Part shown: positions 18,270 to 27,295 of the stretch, one piece after another
How positions within the stretch are numbered: position 1 is the stretch's first letter
How the letters are laid out: each line of letters begins with the position of its first letter
From: Clostridia bacterium
GTDB taxonomy: Bacteria; Bacillota; Clostridia; Christensenellales; Aristaeellaceae
NCBI GenBank assembly: GCA_017543905.1
Contig: JAFYFC010000053.1
Location: forward strand, 47,562 to 111,561
Direction: 5' to 3'
DNA: 64,000 bases
Notes under the pieces: model-generated
What the model saw: the letters and a program-made list of their open reading frames with translations, nothing else
What the model was told of the DNA's origin: nothing
The model's database searches: none
Position numbers and translations under genes: made by a program

Positions 18270-19430
18270 CTACGCAAGCAATTGGTCTATGTAATCCGTT
18301 CTCTCCCAGCTTAAATCAACGTCCGTACGTCCGAAGTGGCCGTAAGCGGCGGTTGCGGCGTAGATCGGCTGTCTTAGGCCGAGGCGGTCGATTATCGCCG
18401 CCGGACGGAAATCGAACACGGACGATACCTTCTTCGCAAGCTCGTAATCTGAGAGCTTGCCGGTGCCGAAGGAATCTACCATGACCGAGACCGGATTCGC
18501 GACGCCGATCGCGTACGCAAGCTGTATCTCGCACCTGTCGGCGAGACCTGCTGCGACTATGTTCTTTGCGGCATGCCGCGCTGCGTATGCCGCACTTCTG
18601 TCCACCTTAGTAGGGTCTTTGCCTGAAAACGCGCCGCCGCCGTGGCGTCCCATGCCGCCGTACGTATCCACTATTATCTTTCGCCCGGTCAGTCCGCTGT
18701 CTCCCTGCGGGCCTCCTACCACAAAGCGCCCTGTGGGATTTATGAAGAATTTCGTTTCCGAGTCGATCAGGTTTTCGGGTATCTCGCGGCGTATGACCGT
18801 TTCAAGCATGTCGCAGCGTATCGTTTCCTGCGAAGTGCCTGGATCGTGCTGTGTGGATAGTACGACCGTATCCACGCGTACCGGCTTAAAGCCGTCGTAT
18901 TCGACCGTGACCTGCGCTTTTCCGTCCGGACGCAGATACGGCAGTATCTTGTTCTTCCTCACATACGCGAGCCGCCGTGTCAGTCTGTGCGCCAGCGCTA
19001 TAGGCATAGGCATATATTCGGACGTTTCGCTGCAAGCAAAGCCGAACATCATGCCCTGATCTCCCGCGCCGATTTCCATCGCGTTAGCCGTACGACCCTC
19101 AAGCGCGTTGTTTACGCCCATCGCGATATCGGGCGATTGCTCGTGCACGCTTACAAGCACCGAACAACTTTCCGCGTCAAAGCCGTATTTGGCGCGGTCG
19201 TAGCCGATTTCAAGTATCTTCCTGCGCGCAATCTCGTCGTAATTGGGTCTGTAAGAGGAGCTAATCTCCCCCATTATCAGCATAAGCCCTGTCGTGGTAG
19301 CGCATTCGCACGCCACATGCGCGTAAGGATCATGTGCAAGAATCGCATCCAGTACGCTGTCGCTTACCTGATCGCACAGCTTGTCAGGATGTCCCTCAGT
19401 GACAGATTCGGATGTAAACAGCCTCCGCAT
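18270..19430 (-). CDS. metK: S-adenosylmethionine synthase
   Basis: 386 residues, standard MetK length. It opens with the [12 protein letters not shown] signature. [10 protein letters not shown] (ATP-binding) and [19 protein letters not shown] (phosphate-binding P-loop-like) are intact. It makes SAM from methionine and ATP. AAAGGAG precedes ATG 19430. The leader carries a SAM-I riboswitch, so the product shuts off its own synthesis. Confidence 0.98.
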   Translation of the reverse strand: MRRLFTSESVTEGHPDKLCDQVSDSVLDAILAHDPYAHVACECATTTGLMLIMGEISSSYRPNYDEIARRKILEIGYDRAKYGFDAESCSVLVSVHEQSPDIAMGVNNALEGRTANAMEIGAGDQGMMFGFACSETSEYMPMPIALAHRLTRRLAYVRKNKILPYLRPDGKAQVTVEYDGFKPVRVDTVVLSTQHDPGTSQETIRCDMLETVIRREIPENLIDSETKFFINPTGRFVVGGPQGDSGLTGRKIIVDTYGGMGRHGGGAFSGKDPTKVDRSAAYAARHAAKNIVAAGLADRCEIQLAYAIGVANPVSVMVDSFGTGKLSDYELAKKVSSVFDFRPAAIIDRLGLRQPIYAATAAYGHFGRTDVDLSWERTDYIDQLLA

Positions 19431-19451
19431 AGTACTGCTCCTTTACTATAA

Positions 19452-19595
19452 AAATCGACCCGCCCCACACAGGGCGAGCCTCAACGATATCAAGCACTCG
19501 CCTCATCTTTCAAAGCTCGCGCTTTGCGGGAATTGGCACCGAGTTCGTCGGTTGCCGGGTTTCACAGGGCCCGTCCCTCAACCACTCTTGATAAG
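19452..19595 (-). promoter_or_regulatory. SAM-I (S-box) riboswitch with terminator, upstream of metK
   Basis: Read on the minus strand from 19595, the conserved S-box elements appear in order: CTTATCAAGAG, GGTTGAGGGAC, TGAAACCCGGCAACC (19564-19550), GGTGCCAATTCC (19540-19529) and GATGAGG closing P1 near 19501. A terminator hairpin (GCTCGCCC pairing with GGGCGGGT through two G-U pairs, 19480-19458) and a T-run follow, before the metK ribosome site. SAM binding should favour the terminator. Confidence 0.95.
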
Positions 19596-19604
19596 GCTAC
19601 GCAT

Positions 19605-19632
19605 ATTATATATACAGCTTGTTTATTTGCAA
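19605..19632 (-). promoter_or_regulatory. Promoter of the SAM riboswitch-metK transcript
   Basis: On the minus strand TTGCAA (19632-19627), 16 bp, TATAAT (19610-19605). Transcription would begin at the first riboswitch base near 19598. Confidence 0.7.
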
Positions 19633-19650
19633 GCACGATACGGTTAAGTC

Positions 19651-20037
19651 TCAAATCAAAACTGCAAGCAGTAGCGCGAGCAGCAAAAAGCAGCCGCCTA
19701 CGGCGCAGAGATACCTGAATTCCGTCTTTTTCTCCATGCGCGCCTGTCTGTATTCCACATAGGTTTCCTTGCCGAGTATGTCCTCTCTGCGGCGGAACAT
19801 GACCCTGAGCGCGCTCGAAATCCCATAAGAAAAAACGCTGAAAAAGCCCTCGTTCGACGCGTATATGAGAAGGCCGATCCCGGTAAACAGCACTCCGCTT
19901 ACGAAGCAGCCGTCCGAAAGCGCGCGAATAAGGCTCTTTCCCCCATCCATATTGGAAAACCGAACATGCGTACTCAAAGCGGCGACCGCAATTGCTGCGG
20001 CCGCCGTCAGTACGTACCTGTACTTATTTGTTTTCAA
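19651..20037 (-). CDS. Small two-to-three-helix membrane protein (DUF3899-like)
   Basis: About 128 residues with hydrophobic segments near the N-terminus (Y-V-L-T-A-A-A-A-I-A-V-A-A-L), in the middle (C-F-V-S-G-V-L-F-T-G-I-G-L-L-I-Y) and at the end (F-L-L-L-A-L-L-L-A-V-L-I). The middle part F-V-S-G-x-L-x-x-G-x-G-L-L-x-x-x-S-N-E-G-x-F is typical of DUF3899 proteins. The ORF can open at TTG 20070 without a ribosome site. TTG 20037 has GGAAGGAA 7 bp upstream, inside the OppF gene's last codons, and is chosen. It overlaps the oppF stop by 14 bp and so appears to be the last gene of the peptide transporter operon. Function unknown. Confidence 0.7.
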   Translation of the reverse strand: MKTNKYRYVLTAAAAIAVAALSTHVRFSNMDGGKSLIRALSDGCFVSGVLFTGIGLLIYASNEGFFSVFSYGISSALRVMFRRREDILGKETYVEYRQARMEKKTEFRYLCAVGGCFLLLALLLAVLI

Positions 20038-22399
20038 TACCGAGTTCCTTCCTGTAGCTTTGAAGCTCAATATCGTTGCAGTATACGAAATGTCCGGGCA
20101 GTATCTCGTGCATTTCAGGCTTTTGCACTGAATAGTCGTGCGCCTGCAGCGGATCGTACTTTATGCGCACACGGTGCTTTTCGTATTCCGGATCAGGCAG
20201 CGGGATCGCTGAAAGCAGCGAGCGCGTATAAGGATGCAGAGGATGGGCGAACAGCTCGTCAGATGACGCGAGCTCTACCAGTTTTCCGTAATACATGACG
20301 CCTATGCGGTCTGAGAAGTATTTGACGACCGACAAATCATGCGCTATGAACATAACGGTAAGCCCCATCCTGTGCCTGAGCTCGTCCAGAAGATTGATGA
20401 CCTGCGCCTGTATCGAAACGTCAAGCGCGCTTACCGGCTCGTCTGCGATGATCATTTCAGGATTCATGACCACAGCGCGCGCAACGCCGATACGCTGCTT
20501 CTGTCCACCTGAGAATTCGTGCGGATAACGTCCCGCGTGTTCACGTACAAGCCCTACAGTTTCGAGCATGTTATAGACCTTTTCGTCTATTACCTTCTCG
20601 TTGGTCTCGCCGCGGATGCGCAGACCTTCCGCAATGATCTCACGCACTGTCATGCGCGGGTCGAGCGAGGCTATCGGATCCTGGAAGATCATCTGGATTT
20701 TTGTAACGTAGTGCTGCTTGCGCGCGATACGCTTTTCCTTGGCGTACTGCTTTTTGATTTCACGCGTGCGCGCCGAATCGCCCTTGGCGGACGCGAGCAG
20801 AGGCGCAAATTTCTCGTCGACCTCGCGGGCTATTTCGCTGGCATGCACGCTGTCGCAATATTTATGATCGAATTTTGCAAAGTAGATATCTTCCTTGAGC
20901 TGCCTGATACGCGCGTTGATATTCTGCTTTTCGTCATCGGAGGCGTTCTTTTTGCGCTTTTTGAGCTCCACGAGCTCGTCCGTCAGCTTTTTGGTGCCCG
21001 CCGCGATGCGCATGCCCTTAAAGTATATGTTGCCGGAGGTGATGTCGTAAAGCTTGATTATGGAGCGTCCGGTCGTGGTTTTGCCGCAGCCGGATTCGCC
21101 GACCAAGCCGAACACTTCACCCTTCTTTACCTCGAAGGATACGTCGTCGACCGCCTTGTTCGCGCCGAAATACTGGCACAGGTGATCAACCTTAAGCAGC
21201 GCGTCCTCGCTCATCGGCTGAGTGCGGTGCTCGTAAGTCTTTATCTGGAGATTCAGGCAATACTTCTTGATCAGCTTGTTTGATACTATAAGCAGTATGC
21301 CCAAAAGCAGTATCAGATAGCTGACGCGGCCCGTTCTGAGGAAAAACTCTGCCGGCTTGCTGCGCGTTATTATCTTATTGCAGTAACTGGTAAGGTTTTT
21401 ATCAAAGGATGCGCTGGCTCTTGCCTTCGCAAGCGCGTCTGCTTCGGCTTTGACCGCGGCGAAGCTTCCGTCAAAATTAGCCTTATGCAGCAGAGAAGCC
21501 AGCGCAGGCACGTACAGCTCATACGCTGCGGCGTCCTGCCCGAATTCCTCGCAGAATTCCGCATAACTGCTCTTGAAAAAGCTTTCGTAATCGGGCTGCT
21601 CCCCGTCAAGCTGCGCGTACGTAAGCTGAGCGAATTCATCGATTACAGTGTCGTCACCCTCGGAGGAATCGGCTTCCCGTATGCTTTCGAGACATGCGTA
21701 ATACTCATCGATATCAAAACCGCTTGCAAGGAATTCCTGCGGCGTAATGCTGCTGCCGTTTTCCCTCAGGGTCTTAAGCATCTGCGCGCAGGCTTCGCTG
21801 AACTGCGCGAAAGAGCCTATTTCATGCCTCGAATAAGTCTCCAGCAGCGCGTCGTAGTATTTTTCGAAGTTGTCGCGTTCTCCGGACAGGCTTTTGAGCC
21901 CGCCCTTCGCGCCCTTCTGAGGCGCTTTGAGGCTGTCTATATATTTGAATGCGGCGTCTATCTTGACCGCGTCACGGCGTTCCTCGAACGCTTCGTAATG
22001 CTCCGTGTATGCATCTGCGTCGAACCTGCCCTCCGTAAACTCCGCGATCGTGGATGCGAGCTGTGCTTCGCTGAGCCTTCGGTCGTTCGCGTCCGCTTTC
22101 TCGCTAATCCATGTAAAATGGGTTTTAAGCGACTCCCGCCGTTCGTCCAACGTACGGTTTTGGGCGTTGTCCGCTTCAAGCAGCGCAGCAAGGTAAGAGC
22201 GATTGAAGCTCTGACGCGGGATAAGCTTATCCGTGTCTTTAGTTATATCGACGCTGCTTCCAGAAGCAAGCTTCTGCATTTCTTTCCAGGGAGCATTCGT
22301 AGTGGTATGCACGATCACGCTCAGAATAAGCGCATACACCAATATGAAAATCCCGAGTATTTTGAGTACGGTCGACAGGCGCCTTAATCTCTTAATCAT
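20024..22399 (-). CDS. oppF: OppF-like peptide ABC transporter ATPase with membrane-anchored N-terminal domain
   Basis: About 791 residues; normal OppF has roughly 320. ATG 22399 is chosen because AAAGGAGG lies 9 bp upstream within the oppD end. Residues 13-31 form a membrane helix, about 32-357 an acidic, helix-rich domain presumably outside the membrane, and 358-375 a second helix. The ABC ATPase follows: Walker A G-E-S-G-C-G-K-T (433-440), a Q-loop (Gln573), signature F-S-G-G-Q-K-Q-R (629-636), Walker B I-I-A-D-E-P, and the OppF C-terminal H-P-Y-T-R-S-L-L motif. A charged insert of about 100 residues separates Walker A from the Q-loop. It hydrolyses ATP for peptide import with OppD/B/C. 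The overlap with oppD implies coupling. Confidence 0.9.
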   Translation of the reverse strand: MIKRLRRLSTVLKILGIFILVYALILSVIVHTTTNAPWKEMQKLASGSSVDITKDTDKLIPRQSFNRSYLAALLEADNAQNRTLDERRESLKTHFTWISEKADANDRRLSEAQLASTIAEFTEGRFDADAYTEHYEAFEERRDAVKIDAAFKYIDSLKAPQKGAKGGLKSLSGERDNFEKYYDALLETYSRHEIGSFAQFSEACAQMLKTLRENGSSITPQEFLASGFDIDEYYACLESIREADSSEGDDTVIDEFAQLTYAQLDGEQPDYESFFKSSYAEFCEEFGQDAAAYELYVPALASLLHKANFDGSFAAVKAEADALAKARASASFDKNLTSYCNKIITRSKPAEFFLRTGRVSYLILLLGILLIVSNKLIKKYCLNLQIKTYEHRTQPMSEDALLKVDHLCQYFGANKAVDDVSFEVKKGEVFGLVGESGCGKTTTGRSIIKLYDITSGNIYFKGMRIAAGTKKLTDELVELKKRKKNASDDEKQNINARIRQLKEDIYFAKFDHKYCDSVHASEIAREVDEKFAPLLASAKGDSARTREIKKQYAKEKRIARKQHYVTKIQMIFQDPIASLDPRMTVREIIAEGLRIRGETNEKVIDEKVYNMLETVGLVREHAGRYPHEFSGGQKQRIGVARAVVMNPEMIIADEPVSALDVSIQAQVINLLDELRHRMGLTVMFIAHDLSVVKYFSDRIGVMYYGKLVELASSDELFAHPLHPYTRSLLSAIPLPDPEYEKHRVRIKYDPLQAHDYSVQKPEMHEILPGHFVYCNDIELQSYRKELGIENK

Positions 22400-24572
22400 T
22401 TGACGACGCCTCCTTTGCATACTCATTCGCATTCTTTTGCTTCATACGCGCGATCCTGTCGGTAACGATCGCGGGCGGATCGATTTTAGGCGCGTCCGGA
22501 TGCAAAAGCCAGGTCGCCGCCCAATGCGTGTCTGATATATAGAAGCGCGGCGGCTGCTGTTTGAAGTCTATCTTCATGGCGTATTTGTTGCGCGCAGCAA
22601 ATGCGTCGCCAACCGGCGGATACAGCATGTCCGGCGGAGTACCGGGTATGGCCTCGAGCTTGTCCTTGGTATCGAGGTCAGGCATGGAGCTGAGCAGCGC
22701 CCAGGTATAAGGATGCGCAGGAGAGTAGAACACGTCGTCAGCCGTGCCGTATTCCACGATCTTTCCGGCATACATGACCGCTATACGGTCTGCCATATTC
22801 GCTACCACGCCCAAATCATGGGTTATAAATATGATCGAAAGATTTCTTCTGCGCTTCAATTCGTTGATCAGCTCAAGTATCTGCGCCTGTATCGTAACGT
22901 CGAGCGCGGTGGTCGGCTCGTCGCAGATAAGTATATCGGGGTTTGCCGCAAGCGCGATAGCTATAACTATGCGCTGTCTCATGCCGCCCGAGAATTCGAA
23001 CGGATAAGAGCGGTACCGCTTTTCGGGCTCCGGTATTCCAACCTCCTCCATAAGCTTGAGGGCGCGCTGCTTTGCCATCGACTTGGTTACCTTGAATACC
23101 ATGCCGGAGGTGTTCTCCTTCAGGTAGTCAAGCAGACGCTCAGTCTTCCTGGCGGTTTCTTCAGCAGATAATTCCGCGCTGAGGATCGTGTAGTGTTCCT
23201 TAAGGTTTCTGACATGCTCGAGCATATTCAGCCTTACCTGCTCAAGGTCTATCGTGGACGCGGCGGCTACCTTCCAGTCCGGCGCTTTCCCCTTTTCGAT
23301 GCGTTTATTGTAGCGCGCCATCTGGCGATCGTATTTGCGCTGCTTTTTGGCGTTTGTACGAAGGCCGGTCATGTAGGTTTTTCTGAAGTCCTTAAGGCTG
23401 CCGGAGAACGTGCAGGCCATCGAGTCCTTTACGATGTCCAAATCGTTTATGCTCGCATCGACCTTGCTGCAAACCTGCTCTACGCGGCGCTTGAGCTCCG
23501 CAGTATCGCTCAAATTGGTATTTAAGTACGCTTCGGCTTCGCCGAGCTCCTTGAGCGCTTCAGCGCGTTTGGCGGCAAAAACGCCATCCGCGTAACTTAC
23601 TCCGCCCTGCGCGAGGGCCGAGAAGCTGTCGAGAAATCCTATTTTAAGCAGCTTGTTGTTTTCCGCGTTCATCCTGGAGATGTCCGCAGACTGCGACGCT
23701 TTGTTCACGAATCTCGCGTAGCCCAGCGCGTAGAAATCAGGTTTTTCTTTATTGAGCGCAGATTTCAGTATGCTGCTTAACGAGGAAAGCTCCTCTTCCA
23801 GAGCGCGTCTTGCTTCCTCGGAATACTCAGCGCGCTTTGAGTGCGCGTATGCGGCTTTCGAAAGGCTTTCAAGCGTACTTTTCTCTTTTTCAGGCACTAC
23901 GAATTCGTCCACGGACTGCATAACGAAGCGGCGCAGCTTGCGTACACGGTTTTTAATGTCGTCAAGCGCGTTTTTAGAGATGCGGAACAAGGCGTCGTCT
24001 ATCTCGACAACCGCTTCGCTCGCAGCATCATATGCGGCGTTATACTCCTGCTCAAGCCTTGCGTGCTCGAGCTCGAAACTTTTGAAAACTTCTATCTGTT
24101 TATTGGTTTCATCCGCAGAGGCAGGCGAATTCTGCTGCATGTATTTTTGCAGCAGCGCGATTTTCTGCTTAGAATTCACTCTGCTCGCCTTCTGACGCGC
24201 TTTGCCCTTTAAGAGCATAGCCTCGGTAAGCTGCTTGCCGATGCGCATGATCGGATTCAGCGAGGAAAGCGGGTCCTGAAAGATCATCGCTATCTTGTCG
24301 CCGCGCAGCTTGTAAAAGTCTTCCTCTGAGATTTTGAGCAGGTCCTGTCCGTCGTAGAGGATTTCGCCGCCCTCGTAAATCGCGTTGCCCGCCTGTATGC
24401 CGAGTATCGCCTTAGAGGTTACGGATTTGCCTGAGCCGGACTCGCCGACTATCGCAAGCGTTTCACCCTTATAGAGGTCGAAGCTTATATCGCGAACCGC
24501 CTGCACCTTGCCCGCATTCGTGCGGAAGGAGATGCGCAGATTTTTGACTTCAAGGCTCTTTTGTCTGTCCAT
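22392..24572 (-). CDS. oppD: OppD-like peptide ABC transporter ATPase with ~370-residue insertion
   Basis: 726 residues, about twice the family norm. Walker A is G-E-S-G-S-G-K-S (43-50) and Gln99 sits in the Q-loop F-Q-D-P-L-S-S-L-N-P. A lysine/glutamate-rich, strongly helical (coiled-coil-like) insertion spans about residues 125-495. Only then come the signature F-S-G-G-M-R-Q-R (527-534), Walker B I-L-I-C-D-E-P (547-553) and H-loop I-T-H-D. The insertion therefore falls in the helical subdomain that contacts the permeases. The OppD C-terminal tail normally carries a Cys cluster (G-C-P-F-x-x-R-C). Here it reads G-D-A-F-A-A-R-N, without cysteines. The start codon follows the oppC stop directly (TAAATG). 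Confidence 0.9.
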   Translation of the reverse strand: MDRQKSLEVKNLRISFRTNAGKVQAVRDISFDLYKGETLAIVGESGSGKSVTSKAILGIQAGNAIYEGGEILYDGQDLLKISEEDFYKLRGDKIAMIFQDPLSSLNPIMRIGKQLTEAMLLKGKARQKASRVNSKQKIALLQKYMQQNSPASADETNKQIEVFKSFELEHARLEQEYNAAYDAASEAVVEIDDALFRISKNALDDIKNRVRKLRRFVMQSVDEFVVPEKEKSTLESLSKAAYAHSKRAEYSEEARRALEEELSSLSSILKSALNKEKPDFYALGYARFVNKASQSADISRMNAENNKLLKIGFLDSFSALAQGGVSYADGVFAAKRAEALKELGEAEAYLNTNLSDTAELKRRVEQVCSKVDASINDLDIVKDSMACTFSGSLKDFRKTYMTGLRTNAKKQRKYDRQMARYNKRIEKGKAPDWKVAAASTIDLEQVRLNMLEHVRNLKEHYTILSAELSAEETARKTERLLDYLKENTSGMVFKVTKSMAKQRALKLMEEVGIPEPEKRYRSYPFEFSGGMRQRIVIAIALAANPDILICDEPTTALDVTIQAQILELINELKRRRNLSIIFITHDLGVVANMADRIAVMYAGKIVEYGTADDVFYSPAHPYTWALLSSMPDLDTKDKLEAIPGTPPDMLYPPVGDAFAARNKYAMKIDFKQQPPRFYISDTHWAATWLLHPDAPKIDPPAIVTDRIARMKQKNANEYAKEASSND

Positions 24573-26111
24573 TTATTCCACCCCCCTGAGTGACGGGTTG
24601 AACGCGTCTCTGAGACCGTTGCCGAAGAGGTTGAACGAAATCTCAAGCAGCGCTATAAACAGGCACGGGAAGAAGATTATATACGGATAGGACGTGAAGA
24701 AGCTGCGTGCATTTGCCAGCATCGTGCCTACGCTGGTCATCGTGGAGGATTCAAGATTCACGATGCCCAGATACGTAAGCGAGGACTCCGAGAATATTAC
24801 GCCGGGAATTACGAGCACGACGCCCGTGATTATCGTGCCCAGCGAGTTCGGGAATATATGCTTGAACATAACGCGCTTGTCGCTGGCGCCGAGCGTACGC
24901 GCCGCAAGCACGTACTCCTGCCCCTTGAAGCGGTAGAACTGCATTCGCACGCGCGCCGCCATGCCCAGCCAGCCCGTAAGCACGAAGGCGAATATCAGCG
25001 CGCCGATGACGCCCACCTGCTTCGACAAATGCAGCTGGAACAGAACCGTTACGACGCTGAAGGGTATGCCGCCGAGCACGTCGCAGATACGATCCATTAT
25101 CATATCGACCCAGCCGCCGTAATAGCCCTGGACCGAGCCGTATATCGTGCCGATAGTCAGGTTTACCGCAGATACGCAGATTGCCAGCAGGAACGAGAAG
25201 CGCGCGGCTGCGGCAAGACGGGTGAATATATCGAAGCCGTTGCCGGTCGTGCCGAAATTGAATGACGGCTCAAAACCGTATCTGTATATAAAGTAGTTGT
25301 ATTTGCTCACGCGCACTATATAAGACGGCACTTCGCTCGTGCCCGTCACACGCGCGTACGCATACGGCTGCTCCGGATCGGTATCCGAGGCTATACGCAG
25401 AGAATCGTAGGATTTGTCGTTTACGGAAGCGATCCTGTAATCGTTTATAAAGTTTCCGTCTTCGTCAAGCACAGGATTGCCGCGGGTATCGACCTTGTAC
25501 CAGATGTTGGCGTTTTTGTCCTTACTCTGCGTCTTTACTGAGGGATATATGATCTGAAGACCCGTTTCGCTCTGATACGCCTGCAGGTCCTTGTACTGAT
25601 CGGGCGTGAGGGTCAGCTCCATCATGCCCATATTGTAATAATTGTCGACCTTGATATCGTAATATCTTGCGTTTTCGCTGGCCGCCTTCGGGTCTTCGTA
25701 GTTTGCTTTGTACACCTTGACGATAGGGTTCATACCGGTTTCGACGTATTTTGCGCGGTATGCCTCATAGGTGTTGCTGTTTATAGTTACCTTGCTCGTG
25801 CCGTCTACGCCCGCCCACGCAAGCAGCTTCATCTTCGGAGGCAGCTTCGAATACTGCTGATACATCGTATCGGTAAGCGCCCGGCTGTAGCTGGTCTGGC
25901 AGAGCATCGGCACGAATATCGCGTACAGCACCAAGATCATTATTATGATCGCAGCGGCGACGGAGCTTTTGTTCCTGACGAAGCGGTTGAACGCGTCGCG
26001 GAAGTAGCCTATTGGCTTGGTTTCGAGCTTTTTATCGTGCAGGTACGAATCCGTGCCGACAAACTCGAAATCCTCCTTTGGTATATTCGGTATATTCGTA
26101 TTCGTATTCAT
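24573..26111 (-). CDS. oppC: OppC-like peptide ABC transporter permease with large extracytoplasmic insertion
   Basis: About 512 residues against roughly 300 for usual OppC. One membrane helix lies near residues 52-70. Then comes a hydrophilic, Tyr/Asp-rich segment of about 220 residues (75-295) that should lie outside the membrane. The standard permease core follows, with five helices and the EAA-type coupling loop E-Y-V-L-A-A-R-T-L-G-A-S-D. The end F-N-L-F-G-N-G-L-R-D-A-F-N-P is the normal OppC C-terminus. ATG 26111 overlaps the oppB stop (TGATG). It forms the channel with OppB. Confidence 0.9.
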   Translation of the reverse strand: MNTNTNIPNIPKEDFEFVGTDSYLHDKKLETKPIGYFRDAFNRFVRNKSSVAAAIIIMILVLYAIFVPMLCQTSYSRALTDTMYQQYSKLPPKMKLLAWAGVDGTSKVTINSNTYEAYRAKYVETGMNPIVKVYKANYEDPKAASENARYYDIKVDNYYNMGMMELTLTPDQYKDLQAYQSETGLQIIYPSVKTQSKDKNANIWYKVDTRGNPVLDEDGNFINDYRIASVNDKSYDSLRIASDTDPEQPYAYARVTGTSEVPSYIVRVSKYNYFIYRYGFEPSFNFGTTGNGFDIFTRLAAAARFSFLLAICVSAVNLTIGTIYGSVQGYYGGWVDMIMDRICDVLGGIPFSVVTVLFQLHLSKQVGVIGALIFAFVLTGWLGMAARVRMQFYRFKGQEYVLAARTLGASDKRVMFKHIFPNSLGTIITGVVLVIPGVIFSESSLTYLGIVNLESSTMTSVGTMLANARSFFTSYPYIIFFPCLFIALLEISFNLFGNGLRDAFNPSLRGVE

Positions 26112-27148
26112 CACTTCGTGCTCCCCATTCTGATTCTCGGATCTACAAAACCGTAGCTCAAATCGACTACAATTCCGCTTGCAAGCCCTATGATCGTATA
26201 GAACGCGGACAGAAGCAGGAACATGTTGTAATCCGGCGGCGTCGAGGTGATGGATTCTATGTACAGGGCGCCGACACCCGGCACTCCGAAAATCTGCTCG
26301 ATTATAATCGAACCGCCGATAATACCTATAAATTCGCCCAGTATCATCGGGAAAATCGGCACCATGGAGTTTCTGAGCGCATGGCGCACGGTGGTCTGCG
26401 AGCGCGAAAGCCCTTTGGTGCGCGCAAGCAGCAGATACTCGCTGGTCAGAACCTCAGTAAGCTCCGCGCGCGTATATCTCGCAAGTCCCGCGATCGTACC
26501 AAAGCCCAAAGAGATTATGGCGGGTATCATCGAAACGAACATGCTCCATGAAAGGAAATCACGTCCGGATTTTATCTGAAAGTCGAACAGCTGCAGTTTA
26601 TAGCAAAGGAAGTACTGCACCAGAAACGCGTAAACGTAGCTCGGCACGGATACGAAAACCATGACTCCGGTCGAAATGACGTGATCCTGCCATTTGTTCT
26701 TTTTAAGCGCGGCATATATGCCCAGCAAAAGACCCAGCGGCACCGCGAACAGCATGGTGTACACGTTTACCATGACGGTCGCGGGCATTTTTTCCATGAA
26801 CACGTCCCAGACGTTGCTGCCCAGATATCTGACCTCGCTCATGCCCCAGTCTCCGCCCAGCAGGGACTTCTGTATAAATATGAGGTACTGCACGGCGAGC
26901 GGTTTGTCGTAGCCCAGCGCTTTGCGGCGCATTTCTACCATGTTTTTGTCCTTGCCGAACTGCTCGGCAGGCTTAGATGGCAGCAGCTTTATAAGTATAA
27001 AGCAGATGGATATAATTATAAAAAACACCATCAGCATGAGCAGCACGCGCTTTATGGTGTATCTTAACCTGTAAGCGTGTCTGTACCAGTCTGCGGCTTT
27101 TCTTAAGTAGTCTCTGAAGGTCGTGTTTGCGCGTTTCGCGTCGTCCAT
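26111..27148 (-). CDS. oppB: OppB-like peptide ABC transporter permease
   Basis: 345 residues, close to normal OppB length. It has six predicted membrane helices and the coupling loop E-Y-L-L-L-A-R-T-K-G-L-S. The R-H-A-L-R-N-S-M-V-P segment and the C-terminal F-V-D-P-R-I-R motif are family hallmarks. The N-terminal cytoplasmic stretch (about 30 residues) is slightly long. It heads the B-C-D-F block, 147 bp downstream of oppA, with a strong hairpin in between. Confidence 0.93.
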   Translation of the reverse strand: MDDAKRANTTFRDYLRKAADWYRHAYRLRYTIKRVLLMLMVFFIIISICFILIKLLPSKPAEQFGKDKNMVEMRRKALGYDKPLAVQYLIFIQKSLLGGDWGMSEVRYLGSNVWDVFMEKMPATVMVNVYTMLFAVPLGLLLGIYAALKKNKWQDHVISTGVMVFVSVPSYVYAFLVQYFLCYKLQLFDFQIKSGRDFLSWSMFVSMIPAIISLGFGTIAGLARYTRAELTEVLTSEYLLLARTKGLSRSQTTVRHALRNSMVPIFPMILGEFIGIIGGSIIIEQIFGVPGVGALYIESITSTPPDYNMFLLLSAFYTIIGLASGIVVDLSYGFVDPRIRMGSTK

Positions 27149-27234
27149 TTACTGGTCAGTCCTTTCAATCCGTTTTTTGCGGTCGCCCTCCGGCTTCCGG
27201 GAAGCGTCCGCAAAAAACCGATTATGTTATTCAC

Positions 27235-27269
27235 GCCCGGCACGGCAAATGTGCTTTGCCGTGCCGGGC
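27235..27269 (-). other. Strong intercistronic hairpin between oppA and oppB
   Basis: A perfect 15-bp stem (27235-27249 with 27255-27269; arms GCCCGGCACGGCAAA and its complement) has a 5-nt loop. There is no T-run on the minus strand, so it looks less like a full terminator than like an mRNA 3' stabiliser or attenuator that keeps oppA expression above oppBCDF. Confidence 0.8.
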
Positions 27270-27295
27270 ATGTTTGGGTAAAACCGATTCGGGAT

